Assembly: GCA_017591395.1 (NCBI GenBank)
Contig: WEDG01000729.1
Span: 1-64,000 of the forward strand
Reading direction: 5' to 3'
DNA from: Schistocephalus solidus
Taxonomy: Eukaryota > Platyhelminthes > Cestoda > Diphyllobothriidea > Diphyllobothriidae
Length of the DNA stretch: 64,000 bases
Below the pieces are notes generated by a model, which saw only the letters and a program-made list of their open reading frames with translations, did no database searches and had not been told where the DNA came from. The position numbers and the translations under genes were made by a program. Shown one piece after another: positions 12,388 through 22,899 of the stretch. Position 1 is the first letter of the stretch, and every line of letters begins with the position of its first letter.

Positions 12388-12482
12388 GGAAATGTTGAAA
12401 CATAGTAGAAATTTAAACATAAAATCGATAATATTCGTACTTTTGTTTTGTTTTTAATTTCTACTACGTTCAAACATTTCCC
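12388..12482. repeat. D1-specific imperfect hairpin
   Basis: Arms GGAAATGTTGAAACATAG... (12,388-12,413) and its near-complement at 12,456-12,482 match at about 22 of 26 positions with a 43-nt loop. The equivalent site in D2 lacks it, so it is a D1-only insertion or rearrangement, possibly a MITE. Confidence 0.55.
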
Positions 12483-12599
12483 TATAACTGTACTTGCCTG
12501 AAGAGAAGTTATCGAGAGCAGCGCGTATGCTCGCCAAGTCGTCTTTTGAATCTTTTAATGGGAATTTTCTTAACTTTAGTATTGTTACTTTATTACAGC

Positions 12600-14300
12600 A
12601 AAAGGGCTTTGATATTCGGAAATGTGGAGGCCAAATATCCGAAAAATGCTTGATTCGATTTCAGGCAGGAAGTACGTGAGAACTGTAGCTTTACATTTCA
12701 GCGGAGTTATTTATAATTGCTCTGGCATTAAGAAATATAACTAAATTATTGGTATAACTGAAACTCATAGTTTTTATAGTAGAACATAAAGTCGTATGGG
12801 TGTGTTTAAGTACGATGGAGCAGAGTAGTTTATCAAGATCAAAATTGCACGCGATATAAGGACCTTACCTCAGTTTGTCATGACAAGCAAAGACGGCAGA
12901 TTTATAGTGTGATTTTCGGCCAAACATGAACTGATTGGGCAAACTATCCGGGTCAAAATATTACTTCTGAGGGTTCATTTTCCGGTGGCTGGAGATGCCA
13001 TAAATTTACGTGGTAACATTTAGACTAACCAGCTTACTACTTGCGTTCCAATGATTTATTGACGTCCCCACATCTTTTTATTCTGATTAATGTTGATTTA
13101 TCAACTATGTCTTCGTTTTACGCACGAGTGATTCGATACCGCTGTACGACTTTGGGGAAACAGAGTGGGCAGACTTCCTTGAGAAGCTCACCCGCCGATG
13201 TGGACAGTTTACCACCAGTCATTGCTGATCGGATGCCAGCACACCGTTTCCCAACCCGTAACGTGCGCGATTGTAGAACATTTATACATCGGGTTGCGAA
13301 CCTTCAGCTGTTTGTAGCATTTGCCCTCAAGCTCTTACCAATATAGAATACAAATGTATGTTACCCTTTACCAGAGACGAAATGTGGCGTGATGAACCCC
13401 CATCGCTATGCCCAGCTAATCGACCGACTCCCAGCCTAGTGTGCTCTTATAAATGCCGTTCTTTCACCCTGCTATCCATGACTCCTTTCTTAACATTTTT
13501 CTCTTCGTTGTGGGTGGTTGTTTAATTTAGCCCCTACAATCCACAAACTAAGAAGAATTGGACGCTCATGTGCGTGGGATCTAGCAAAGTTCGTGGCGGG
13601 CAAATGCTCGAATCGGACGACCTACTGCTGGAAGTGGTCTAAAAGCATGGGTGACATGTTGACTGGTTTCTTCAGCATCACTGCTTACCACCAGAGGATC
13701 CTAGATGAGCGCGTAGGAAGAGAGATCACAGTGAAACGCTGAAGGGTGTGCAAAGTCTTTCGAATTCTGTGGGACACTAAAAGAACTGGAAGCGGTCAAA
13801 TAGAGTGGCATTTGACGTCCCCGAAATGTGTAACGGAGCGATGGCCATTTTACAAAAGGCCCACATCAGGTCGATATGTGTGTGTGAGAGGATGGCCTCG
13901 AAAATCAAGTATAACTAAAGACTCAAACATGAAAGAATTTATGACAAGCAAAGTAAGTTGTTTTGCTCCTTTCCCGGTAATCAGCGCAGAGGGGCTAGTC
14001 GCCATTTGCGGCCAGTAGGAACTCATGCATCAGGCGATGCCAGGCCCAGCATGTGCTCTGGCTGTTTTGTGTTCTCTTTCACGACCAGGAGCGTTCCGAA
14101 CCCTCACACCTTGTCATCATAATTACGGTCCTATTTTACTGCATCGTTCCAGTCCTATCATTTCTAGCTATTAGTTTTTTAGGGAAACAATGTTTTCTCC
14201 TGTAGTTTTTTTTTAATTGGGGACACGCTGAACTCTGCCCTCAATTCTACCCGTAGGAGTTTTTATTCAGTTTCTTTCCTAGTTTACCATATAATTCAGC
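12600..14300. other. Unassigned sequence in D1 (same in D2 at about 29,860-31,610)
   Basis: Nearly identical in D1 and D2. Contains a repeat stretch (13,500-13,770) whose diverged reverse complement lies at 38,460-38,660. A 90-codon open frame at 13,746-14,018 (MCKVFRILWDTKRTGSG) is kept in both copies, but no domain is recognised and the recent duplication alone explains the conservation. Confidence 0.4.
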
Positions 14301-14472
14301 AATTTAGTATATATATATAAGGGAGATGGGCAGAGCCTTTGAAAACCTTATTTAAAAATAGTGCTAGCAAAATATGCAAATCTTCCATGGCGATAGTGTC
14401 ATTGGCGTCGACACAAGGTCAAGGCGCGCTCGTCCTCTCCTACAGGCGTGAACCTTTAGAGTCAAAGTTTTC

Positions 14473-14760
14473 ACCCGACATAGCCTCATTATTAGTCAGG
14501 TGGATCTGTTATACTAAGAAGTTTTTCCAAGCACGTATATAGATCCTTAGTTAAAATTGTGGTAGAAACATTTGATTTACAACAATAATCTGTCTGCTAT
14601 AACCGCTGTTATGGTCGACTTACCAACTGGCAGGAAATCTTTAGTGTCACTTTTTTAGCCGACATAGGCTCATTATTAGTCAGGTGGATCTGTTAAACTA
14701 AGAAATTTTTCCCAGCACGTATATAAGTCCTTAGTAAAACATTTGTCAGAAAATCATTTG
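14473..14760 (+). repeat. Two direct repeats of about 105 bp, 183 bp apart (D1)
   Basis: Units at 14,473-14,580 and 14,656-14,760 share gacatagcctcattattagt, gtggatctgtta and cacgtatata. Small differences show the repeat is older than the D1/D2 duplication. Confidence 0.7.
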
Positions 14761-14777
14761 CCTGAATTTTCCTAAGT

Positions 14778-15290
14778 TTGACCAAATTAAAGCCTCCTGC
14801 TAGCAAAAATGAGAACGAAAAGCTCAGCTCGTCGCAAGCTCTCAAACGTTGTTCCTTTGTAGCATCTAGTAGTCATAGCGGTGCTATGCCTATGCAGCCA
14901 GGTGTTAAAGGTAAGCAGCTTGATCTCTCTGCTTTACAAAATTGTAATAACTTTATTTTAAAGTATGGATCAGTTATTTCTATACTGGGGAGCTTATTCG
15001 ACGGTGACTTCTCTGCTATTCCCGCTCAGGAATGTCAACGTCTGGACTCTCTCCTCCATTTGGTTGCCTGTGAAACATTAGAACGACAGAAAAGAAATTA
15101 TAATTTTTCTTTTTAAAAGTGTTTCCCGAGACAGAAGACTTATTAAAGTGATCATAGACTTCCTGTACTCATGCGGCTTCAACTACAAATAGCGCAGGTC
15201 AAACAACTCTCCTCACTTATCAACTCAAATTTCACCAATCGAGGTGGACTCCATCAGAGCTTTTTTCTGGAAAGAATATTGCCCTTTTTA
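14778..15290 (+). pseudogene. LINE ORF1-like fragment (D1)
   Basis: The frame reads KNENEKLSSSQALKRCSF..., then LDLSALQNCNNFILKYGSVI and LVACETLERQKRNYNF. The ERxxRxxNFxxxxxPE pattern followed by an acidic stretch resembles the start of the RNA-binding domain in LINE ORF1 proteins (compare RKKRFIIQGLPD at 52,019). In D1 an extra TT interrupts it after NYNFSF; in D2 it continues to FPETEDLLK and, after a 1-nt shift, VIIDFLYSCGFNYKIAQV. Identity as ORF1 is tentative. Confidence 0.4.
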
Positions 15291-15439
15291 ACATTAAACG
15301 GCGTAATCCAGTTATTCGACTATGGATGGTGTCGGTAGGTTTATCGGTAGATGTACTTCGTCAACTGAATTTCGGTTTATGCTCCAAAGCTTGATAGCAT
15401 CCGTAAATATTGCGACATCACGACAGTTCTACCGTCGTA

Positions 15440-16190
15440 GTCCGACAATGTCCACCGTATGCTCCACGGAAGGGTGGTGCAGAGACGGTGACTTGCACGT
15501 GATTTAGTTTAAAGTGATAGTAGACTTGCGCTGTATCTACCGCACTCTCTCCTCCTCTCCCACCTGAGCCCGGTGTCATGAAACAGTCAAGAAGACGGCA
15601 GATGGGAGAGGGCGCAGGTGGCTGGCGCGGCCGGATCCGGCCCTGGGCGTACCACTACACCTGGCTCGGATCCCACGGAGTGGGGAGTGCCATAAAAGCC
15701 GCATTAAGAAGGAGCCATTGCAGCCTGACTCTCAGTCCGACAGTCAGCCGCTCCAAACAAAGCACACATTGGGCTGACTTCGTGTTCCGATTTATCCCGT
15801 CAGTTGGCAACCTTCCAAGCCAAACACTGTGATAGTTTCAAGCGCGTCAGATTATTTATAGGGGGAAAAATTCACTGAATCGTCAACCTCACTCTCCCCC
15901 ACCTCCACAATCAGACCACTGTCCGAGCCGGTAAGTTGTCTGATGTGAGAAGGATGCATTGTCTGACGGGTCGGCATACCCGTCCTCGCGCGCCACAGCA
16001 CGACCTGGCCCCATAACGTACACATCAAGATTCACTAAATCAGAGGATATTGAGGAGCCATCGCCGTCTGATTCTCAGTCCACTGGTCAGCCACTAGACA
16101 CACACAGCACATACACTGGGCCGACGGCGTGGTCAGGTGTAAGCGTCAAATTGACAACCTTCCAAGCCACGGTTTCTAGGACACCATGAT
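15440..16190 (+). repeat. GC-rich LINE-tail / SINE-like repeat cluster (D1)
   Basis: Includes a segment also found at 42,120-42,900 (plus) and, reversed, at 7,270-7,640: ccaccgtatgctcca, gggagagggcgcaggtggctgg, gaaggagccattgcagcctg. It occurs twice in succession with variation (15,690-15,840 and 16,050-16,190) and lies directly downstream of the minus-strand LINE 3' end. D2 counterpart 32,760-33,515. Confidence 0.6.
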
Positions 16191-17023
16191 ATTCTCAGGT
16201 ACGTGATGATGGTGAGGGTGTTGTCTATGTATTGCTGTAGGTAGTGTGCACTGATGTGGCTCAGCCTCCGGTGGTGGAGGTAACGGGTGTTTAGTATTGG
16301 AGTGTGGTCTCTATGATGGTGGGAGTAATGGAATTGATGCCAGGGGTGAGGGGGGAGTCCGAAGGAGGGTTGGCAGAATTTGACGTAGAAGTTGGAATTG
16401 CTGGATTGTTTTTGCATTGTGTCCGAAGATGTCCGACCAGACCGACTCGCGCACGGAAGGTGCTTTGACAGCGTGGGCATGTTGGAAGGCCCTGGACATT
16501 GGTGGTGTTGGTTCGGGGCACTGGTAACTTTCGTGCCGCTCTTTAGGTCTTGGCAACGGCGATCATGTTGGCTTCGTAGATTACTGCTCCTGTCTTCAAT
16601 GTCCTACTCCAAGCAGGTCGGTTCCGGGCGAGGGCCTCCTAGGTCGCGGGGCTGATTTGCAGTTGCTTCATCGATTTTTTTCAAAGGGTCCTTGTTGCGT
16701 CGTTTTTTGATCTCCCTGTCGTTCCAAATCTTCTGTGTCCGGTATCCTGTCTTGCCATGTCAGCTTTTAGTATGCTGCGAAGGCAGCTGAGGTGGAAGTG
16801 GTTGAGCTTCCGTGACTGCTTTTGGTAGATCGTCCACGTCTCCGCTCCATACAGCAGCGTCGGAAACATGACAGCCTTGTACATCTTGAGTTTGGTGCTG
16901 AGGTGAAGACCGTGTCGATTCCAGACCACGTTATGCATGCGTCCAAAGGCTTGGCTGGCTTTTGGAGATCCAATGGGCGATTTCATCGTCGACTTTAGTG
17001 GTGCGGGAGAGATTGCTGCCGAG

Positions 17024-17281
17024 CTACGTGAAGGTATCCACAGATTTAAGTTGGGCAGCATTGACATTGATGTGAGCTGTAGTGTAGATAGTATTTGGTG
17101 GCGGCTGATGCATCACAACCGTTTTCTCAGTGTTGATGTGAAGTCCGAAGTTGTCACAGGCATCAGCGAAGAGGTCCATGCTCCTTTGCATTTCCTCTTC
17201 TGTCGTTGCATTGAGTGCGCAGGCGTCAGCGAAGAGAAGTTCGTAGGTGGTGGCTGTGGAGACACGCGAGCGGAAGTGCAT
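17024..17281 (-). pseudogene. LINE reverse transcriptase palm with FADA in place of FADD (D1)
   Basis: Reads SRVSTATTYELLFADACALN, then EEEMQRSMDLFADAC and [16 protein letters not shown] motif C in this family is FADD; the second catalytic Asp is Ala (GCC instead of GAC). The same change is in D2. Confidence 0.8.
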
Positions 17282-17662
17282 CCGCGTTGGTTGAAGAGTC
17301 AGCCGTCCATCCGGTTGGCGATGCGGATCCCGTTGCGTTCTTCACGGTAGGCGTCCTTTAGCATGACAGAGAACATGAGACTTAGGAGGGAAGGTGCACG
17401 GACGCAGCCCTGCTTCACTCCGTTGGTCACTGCGAATGCTTAGGATACTGTTCCATTGACAGTAACGCGCGCCGTCATACCGCGGTGAAGCTGTCGTACC
17501 ATATGCGTGAAACGTTCAGGACAGCCGAATTTCTGCAGGAGTTTCCACAGCCCGTCGCGATTCACTGTGTCAAAGGCTTTCGTCAGATCCACGAATGTTG
17601 TGTAGAGGTGAGTCCGTATCTCCTGGCATTTCTATTGCTGCTGTCGAGCGGCGAAGATCACG

Positions 17663-17992
17663 TCAATTGTTCCTCGTCGGAAGCCACATGGGCTTTTCCG
17701 GGAGCAATCCTTGCTCCAGGTGAGCGTTCAGGCGATTGAGGAGAATGTGGGCAAAGTTCTTTCCGGTGATGTTCAGCAGCGAGATTCCTCGGTGGTTGTC
17801 GCAGAGGTTCCCTTTCTTCTTGTAGAGGTGGACAATGGTTGCGTCTTTGAAATCCTGAGGGACTTGCTCTTGGTGCCACATGTCCTGGAAGAGCACTGTG
17901 AGTTGGTTCATCAGTTGAGGTCCGCCATGCTTGTAAATCTCAGTAGGGATCGCGTCCGAGCAAGGTGCTTTCCCGCTGGATATTTGCTGCAC
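17663..17992 (-). pseudogene. LINE reverse transcriptase fingers (D1)
   Basis: Reads SSGKAPCSDAIPTEIYKHGG, VPQDFKDATIVHLYKKKGN and CDNHRGISLLNITGKNFAHI, the RT motif 1-2 region, with NRLNAHLEQGLLPE after it. Downstream the frame is lost before motif A. Confidence 0.8.
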
Positions 17993-18146
17993 GGCTCTGA
18001 TGGTTTCCTGGAGAGAGGGCGGGAGATCAAGGTCGGCATTGATTTCTACTTCAGGCAGGTGATCGATGGCGGCGTCGGAGATGGTGAAGGGTTGATTGAG
18101 AACGCTTTGGAAATGTTCTGCCCATCGCTTCAGGATTTACGTCTTC

Positions 18147-18629
18147 TCAGTGAGTAGCGTCGTGCCGTCGGCACTGAGAAAAGGGGCGGCGCATTTGATG
18201 GGAGGTCCATAGACAGCCTTGGTGGCGGCGAAGAAGTTCTTTCATTCGTTTTGGTCCGCGAACCCCTTGGATTTCCTCGGCTTTGCGCGTCATCCAGGCA
18301 TCCTGCATCTCCCGCAGCCCTTGCTGAACAAGGCAGCGACTTCGGTAGAAGGTTGTCTTGTTTTCAACGGTAGGGCGATTGACGTACGCTTTGTGCAACT
18401 GGTTCTTCTCGACGAGCAGAGCGTTGATAGCTGCGTCGTTGTAATCGAACCAGTCTTGGTGCTGATGACGTGCGCGGCCGACGAAATCCAGGGCGGTAGA
18501 TTGGATGGTGTCCCTCAGCTGACACCATAGGTTCTCTAAGGAGATGTCCGCGTCGGCGACTGGAAGGTTGGCTAGTCGGTTGGCCAGTTCGTTGCTGAAA
18601 TGGAGAGGGTGAGCAGGCATATTCAACAT
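18147..18629 (-). pseudogene. LINE endonuclease-RT linker (D1)
   Basis: Open frame of 160 codons beginning in HPLHFSNELANRLANLP and running through DTIQSTALDFVGRARHQHQD and NQLHKAYVNRP. This is the region linking endonuclease and RT in this LINE family. A frameshift near 18,250 (extra T after ttcattcgtt) separates D1 from D2. Confidence 0.7.
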
Positions 18630-18639
18630 AGAAGTTTTT

Positions 18640-18925
18640 CAACTACCCTTGTGGTCGCGTACCTTGGGGTCTTTGGCGTGGTGGCAGACGATGCCTCATC
18701 TTGGTGATGACGAGGCGGTGATCCGTCAATCCATTGGCACCGGGGAGTGCCTTTGTCACAAGGCACATCCAGTTTATCTCGTCGCCGGCACCTACCTCCT
18801 CCAGCTGACCCTACTCAGATAATCGTGTCTCGCTGAGAGCAGCAATGTCCACCTTGCAGCGCGCCAGTTCCCGAGCGACTAGCGCTGTCCTCCGTTCCGG
18901 CCGGTTGCTCTTGGGATTGTCAAAA
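18640..18925 (-). pseudogene. LINE endonuclease remnant with internal deletion (D1)
   Basis: Reads RTALVARELARCKVDIAAL then SETRLSE (catalytic Glu of the AP endonuclease), a TAG stop, QLEEVGAG, and then jumps directly to DEINWMCLVTKALPGANG and LTDHRLVI (the DH motif near the domain's end). The middle of the domain, with the GDFN motif, is missing. The same break is in D2. Confidence 0.75.
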
Positions 18926-19297
18926 AGGGATCAAACATTTCAGGCTGCTAGCGCGAGCAAGCTCACTCGAGCAGCCCGGAGGGTACGGTGGGGGCGGGTT
19001 TGGAGAGGAGTTGTTGTTGATATTGTTGAGAGTTTTTCGACCGCATGTAATTGCAATCTGCTAGCCACGGTCTGCTGCAGCTGTCATGAGACCCAGCATT
19101 TGTTTAGGGCACCTTTTTCTAGCCCTTCCCCGCAAGGGAGATAAGCAGTGCTGTTCCTACATAGGGTTGCTTAGTCATCCCAGGCGGCTACGAAACTCCA
19201 CTATGAGTCACGATTTTTGGTTTTGTGAGAGAACGACCGATTCGCCTGGGCCGCCTACGTGATTGCATGTTGCCCTCGCCGTAGGACTTTTTCGACC

Positions 19298-19460
19298 GTG
19301 GGGGAGGAGGGAAGGGTGAGGAGAGAGGAGAAGGGAAGAAGAGTAAATGAGAGGAGAAGAGGAGGGGAGGAGTCGAAGTAGGAGGGAGTGGACTGGGAAG
19401 AGGAGAGGGAGGACAGGTCGGGCGGGAGAGGGGAAGAGCAGGGGGAAGGGAAGAGACGTA
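19298..19460 (+). repeat. Polypurine (G/A) tract of about 160 bp (D1)
   Basis: Almost only G and A on the plus strand (gaggaggg, gaagggaaga and similar). It lies in the 5' region of the minus-strand LINE and produces the artificial Pro/Ser/Leu-rich frames on the other strand. Confidence 0.85.
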
Positions 19461-20029
19461 CCAGGTGTGAAGACCCACACAGCACCGGAGACTCACCTGA
19501 TTTATCCCGCCGGTCGTGCCGGTTGCCCGGGGTGTGGCCGCCGGGAAGAACCAGCTTCGAGGAGCTCCAGGTGAGAGTTGGGTACTAGCTAGAGGTGGCC
19601 ACAGGAGCATTCACCACCTATACGAGACAAATGGAGCGACCAAATACTACCTGTGTGATGCTATCCATAACTACACCACATGCCGACATAACAATCCAGT
19701 TCACTGAAAGGTCAGTGACCTACTTAATGAACAGAGTCCTGGGAACACCACTTTCGGCTGCAACCTCGTTCAACTGCTTGTCACCGACATGGCCAATTCG
19801 AGATCAGCTGAATAGGAAGCTTTGGGTCCAATCCAGGAGATAACCCCTGATGCCTGATTGGCTGCTTTTGTACAGGAGTCGCAGGTGTGGAAGAATAGTG
19901 AAGGCCTTTTTAAATTCACTGCAGCCTGCAGACAGTGTAGTTCCTCCATCAACTGCCCGCGTCCAACAAACGAAACAATAGTGTTAGTTCGTCACACAAG
20001 GCCGGACACCACGTTAGGCATCGGAGAGT

Positions 20030-20345
20030 AACTTCTGCTGTTCTAAGACGTGCATTTGCTCCCACTTAATTATTTTTTCCATAATTGTGCAGCAGATGAA
20101 AATGAGGCTGACTGGCCTATGCATTATTGTGTAGACCTGGATGTTATCTGTGCATAGCGGAGTGATCAGTGCTGATGTTCACTCGGTGGGTAAACAGCCG
20201 GCCTCGAAAGGCGCTGGGAAAAGTTTGAACAGTGGGTTTGCTAGTTCTCCATTGACCTCCTGCAGTAATTTTGGCTGTATCTGATCTGGACCCAATGATT
20301 TTGACACACAGTTCTTTGGGAACAGTCATTTCATTCTAAGACGCA
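20030..20345 (-). pseudogene. CR1-like reverse transcriptase fragment (D1)
   Basis: Across frames the minus strand reads GPDQIQPKLLQEVNGELANP, PTEXTSALITPLC and RPVSLIFICCTIMEKIIKWE. The GPDxIxPxLL and RPVSLxSxxCKxMEKII motifs are the RT finger region of CR1-like LINEs. No palm motif follows. It is frameshifted. Confidence 0.7.
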
Positions 20346-20449
20346 GTTTCAATCGTTGGACGCTCCTCTAAGTCTTAGTCGCTGAAATACTTCATCCACC
20401 AAAGGATATCCTGGACGACTGTTTACGTGCAGATATTTATGACAAGACG

Positions 20450-21110
20450 GAGTCTCTCTGTCCCTTTCTCTCTCACTCACTCACTCTTTTCTCTCTACCG
20501 TCCCCCCGCCATACGATTTTCCAAACGTACTGGCGAACGTATCAACTAAGACTACTAAACCTGACCCAAGTCAGTTTTGCCACCCCCCCCACCAAGTCAA
20601 TTTTCCATATACCAACCCTAAACGACACGACAATTACTCCATTAACCGAAGGAATTCCTTCCCCCAAGACGTTCGGCCGGCATACTGTTCTGTATCGCGG
20701 TTAATCGCGCATCTTTCGGCAGCTCCTCTCCACTTACACCACCTCTAGTCGTCCTAATTTCAGCGTCATCACTGCCTTGCACAACGTGCTCTGCTATATC
20801 CGCGCTAACGACCCTTTGATCTTCGCTCGACCATTCCTTTTTGTAATTGTTGAGCGGCTGTAACAAAGACCGCGTTCGAGCACATGCTGTACTAAGGTAT
20901 TAGAGCTGAATTCGAAGTGTCTTGGGTGTCGTTCCGACATATGGTTCTACTGATCGAAAATGGCAGCCAGTACCGCTGCAATGATAACAGGGAATGAGCA
21001 AGGTTATAACTAATTCTGTTTGTTATAGATCCTGATTTACAAGGCCATCGTCTCACACACATCGACCTGATGCGAATCTGTTGTCAAATGGCCATCACCA
21101 CTACATTTGA
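20450..21110. other. Unassigned sequence with TC-rich stretch (D1; D2 at about 37,780-38,440)
   Basis: A pyrimidine-rich microsatellite-like stretch (20,451-20,500) is followed by a 74-codon minus-strand frame (20,642-20,866) that is also open in D2. No domain recognised. Confidence 0.4.
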
Positions 21111-21135
21111 CCTCTTCTCCTGTGTGAAGAAAGGG

Positions 21136-21226
21136 TCACGGGGCAGACTGAATAGTTGCATGCTGCTGCCAGGTTCGTTTCAAATTTCGATAGGCGGCTT
21201 CATCAAGGAAAATCGGTGCGCCACGT
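21136..21226 (-). CDS. Fourth, divergent copy of UBR terminal exon (block D1)
   Basis: On the minus strand an acceptor ccgttttcag is followed by a 91-nt exon reading RGAPIFLDEAAYRNLKRTW, then QQHATIQSAP and TGA, with no frame break. Exon length, phase and stop match the other three copies, but it differs at about one residue in four from block C and has the W-Q-Q-H of the human proteins as I remember them. Its partner exon lies upstream at 22,021-22,080. It is absent from D2. Confidence 0.8.
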
Positions 21227-21229
21227 CTG

Positions 21230-22015
21230 AAAACGGAAGGATTTACAGTTACAGACAAGCCACTGGTGCGCACATTATCGGCATCGTTTTTATCATCGTC
21301 ACGGAGGGAAAGCTTTCTACTATGCGATCAGTCTGAGCCGAAGGGAAAATAAGATGAGTAGTGACGATCCTCTCGCTAGTGGATGACTGCGAGCTGATAA
21401 CCACAGCTGATGCAGGCATGCAGCAAAAAACTGACCACTATCACGGAGAAAGGGTAGAAAAAGATTTGGGTCAGGATTAAGGTTGCCCGTTGCATGTCAT
21501 CTTAATAACATTGAATTCCTTCACTTCAACCCGATTACATGTCCCCAATTTGTATCTCTTTTAATAACACGGTCTGTTCCGTTACTGTCCCGTTACTGCC
21601 TATTCCACCTGCTCCGTTGAAAAAAAAAACAATAATAAAATTCTTCCATATTAGAGACGTCCCTCAATTCTCAGAAGGTTTACGAAACCAATCCTTGAGA
21701 GAGAGAGAGAGGGTGAGGGGAGGATTTGGAGATCGTGTTAGATAATGCACGGGATAACGAGACTCCTCTGTGTTTGTTGCAAAGGAACGACCATGGAGAT
21801 GTGTGCACCGACAACTCGCATCTCACGATGAAGTCTTACCGAGTTCAAGCCTTTTTTCGCTTTTTCATCTCAGATATGAATCAGTTCCTGGAACTCTTTA
21901 TACACCCTGGTGTGACCTTGTGTCCACGTAGTTGACCCTATCTCACTTACCAAAGGAAACGCAGGCTACAACGGATTAAGGAGCTTGCAGAAAATATATA
22001 CTTAATGGAGTAATT
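21230..22015. other. D1-only sequence between the two UBR exon fragments
   Basis: On the minus strand this would be the intron joining the exon 10 fragment to the divergent exon 11. It has a GA microsatellite at about 21,697-21,713 and an A run at 21,621. It has no match in D2, and I see no other feature. Confidence 0.45.
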
Positions 22016-22020
22016 CCTAC

Positions 22021-22080
22021 CACAGGTCGACATCGGCTTCACCGAACTCATCTCGATAGGGCAATGGAAACTTCCTAAAT
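22021..22080 (-). pseudogene. Fragment of UBR exon 10 (block D1)
   Basis: Reads KFPLPYRDEFGEADVDL on the minus strand, matching the end of exon 10 (KFPELYRDEFGEPDTHL). The homology starts abruptly at the edge of a CR1 3' tail. The exon end is TG instead of AG before gtagga; joined to the terminal exon at 21,226 this would give TGA, so the pair is probably dead unless another donor is used. Confidence 0.68.
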
Positions 22081-22089
22081 GTAGTAGTA

Positions 22090-22262
22090 TTATATTATAA
22101 TTGTTTCTTCCGATTTCCTGTACTGACGGGGTGATAACCCTTTGTCCAACCTTCATTATCTGCCGGCGTTTTTTAATTTACAATGTCAGTGAAATCAATA
22201 GGGAGTTCAAAGGCGTCGCCAACCTATCCCTTCAAAAAACTGAATTGAAGTCATGGAAAGCA
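22090..22262 (+). mobile_element. CR1-like LINE 3' UTR fragment (D1)
   Basis: Matches 50,895-51,055, the 3' end of the CR1-like element: ataattgtttcttccgat, taaccctttgtc, tttttaatttacaatgtcagtg and the end aaaactgaattgaa. Strongly 5'-truncated. It abuts the UBR exon 10 fragment. Confidence 0.75.
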
Positions 22263-22452
22263 GAGCGAAAAACGGCAGTCCTAGGGACACACCCGACAGG
22301 AAGCTCGTAGATTAGCTGGTCAGACCAACGTGTGTTCTTCAAGGTCACGCCAACTTCAATTTCTGGAAAGTGGCTACAGTTTGCTAGGAGACCGAAAATA
22401 AAGTTCATTATATATGGGTGAGCGCGTGAGGGCAAATGCTACCAGCGGCCGA

Positions 22453-22686
22453 TCAGATCACATTTTGGGTTGTAAGCCGGACGCAGAAAAACCGTCGTAA
22501 AAAATCTATGTTCCCAAATTGTTGTAGTACTGTTCTGGATACGCACTTTGTACTACCTTGAATACAGGTTACGACAGCATACGCCGAGAAATGACTGTTG
22601 TTCAATCGTCTGTATCCGGGGGTGTACGGTAGCTGTGTTACTTCATGAAGTACTGTCAGTTTCGCGAGGAAATCACTGTACTTCAA
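22453..22686 (-). other. Repeat-associated open frame of 77 codons (D1)
   Basis: Reads LPYTPGYRRLNNSHFSAYAV then KCVSRTVLQQFGN. The same frame is open at 39,371-39,604 in D2 with a few replacements. It seems to be part of a dispersed repeat. Function unknown. Confidence 0.3.
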
Positions 22687-22899
22687 AGTTTACCCTCTCT
22701 GCGCCCCCTAAAGTCTTACAGTAGCATCTAATCGACTGTTCGTACAAAAATAATAACTGGTTTGGTTGATGAAAAAAGACATTGCCACTGAGTTCAGAAT
22801 TTCGGCCAAGAAAACTGACCCATTGGCAGGAATGGCAAGGCTATAATGATTTATTACTCATCTTTAGATTGAAATTTTTCTACAAAAAAAACTGCAGAA

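Larger units (their letters stand above)
16190..19720 (-). mobile_element. Non-LTR LINE with C-terminal C2H2 finger, D1 copy
   Basis: On the minus strand: 5' region (19,720-19,000) with a polypurine tract; truncated AP endonuclease (about 18,925-18,640); linker (18,629-18,270); RT fingers (17,992-17,663); palm (17,281-17,024); thumb with [20 protein letters not shown] (16,990-16,760); finger CPRCQSTFRARVGLVGHLR (16,485-16,430). From memory this family is abundant in diphyllobothriidean tapeworms; the RT shape suggests an RTE-like clade. It is inactive: FADA replaces FADD, most of the endonuclease is deleted, and several frameshifts are present. Confidence 0.85.

Noticed and set aside
16937..18530. 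Plus-strand open frames of 100-150 codons over the D1 LINE (same at 34,144-35,848)
   Set aside because: They are antisense shadows of the LINE RT, which has clear motifs on the minus strand.
19188..19610. Pro/Ser/Leu-rich open frames on the minus strand
   Set aside because: They are the complement of the polypurine tract; low-complexity sequence stays open in several frames at once.
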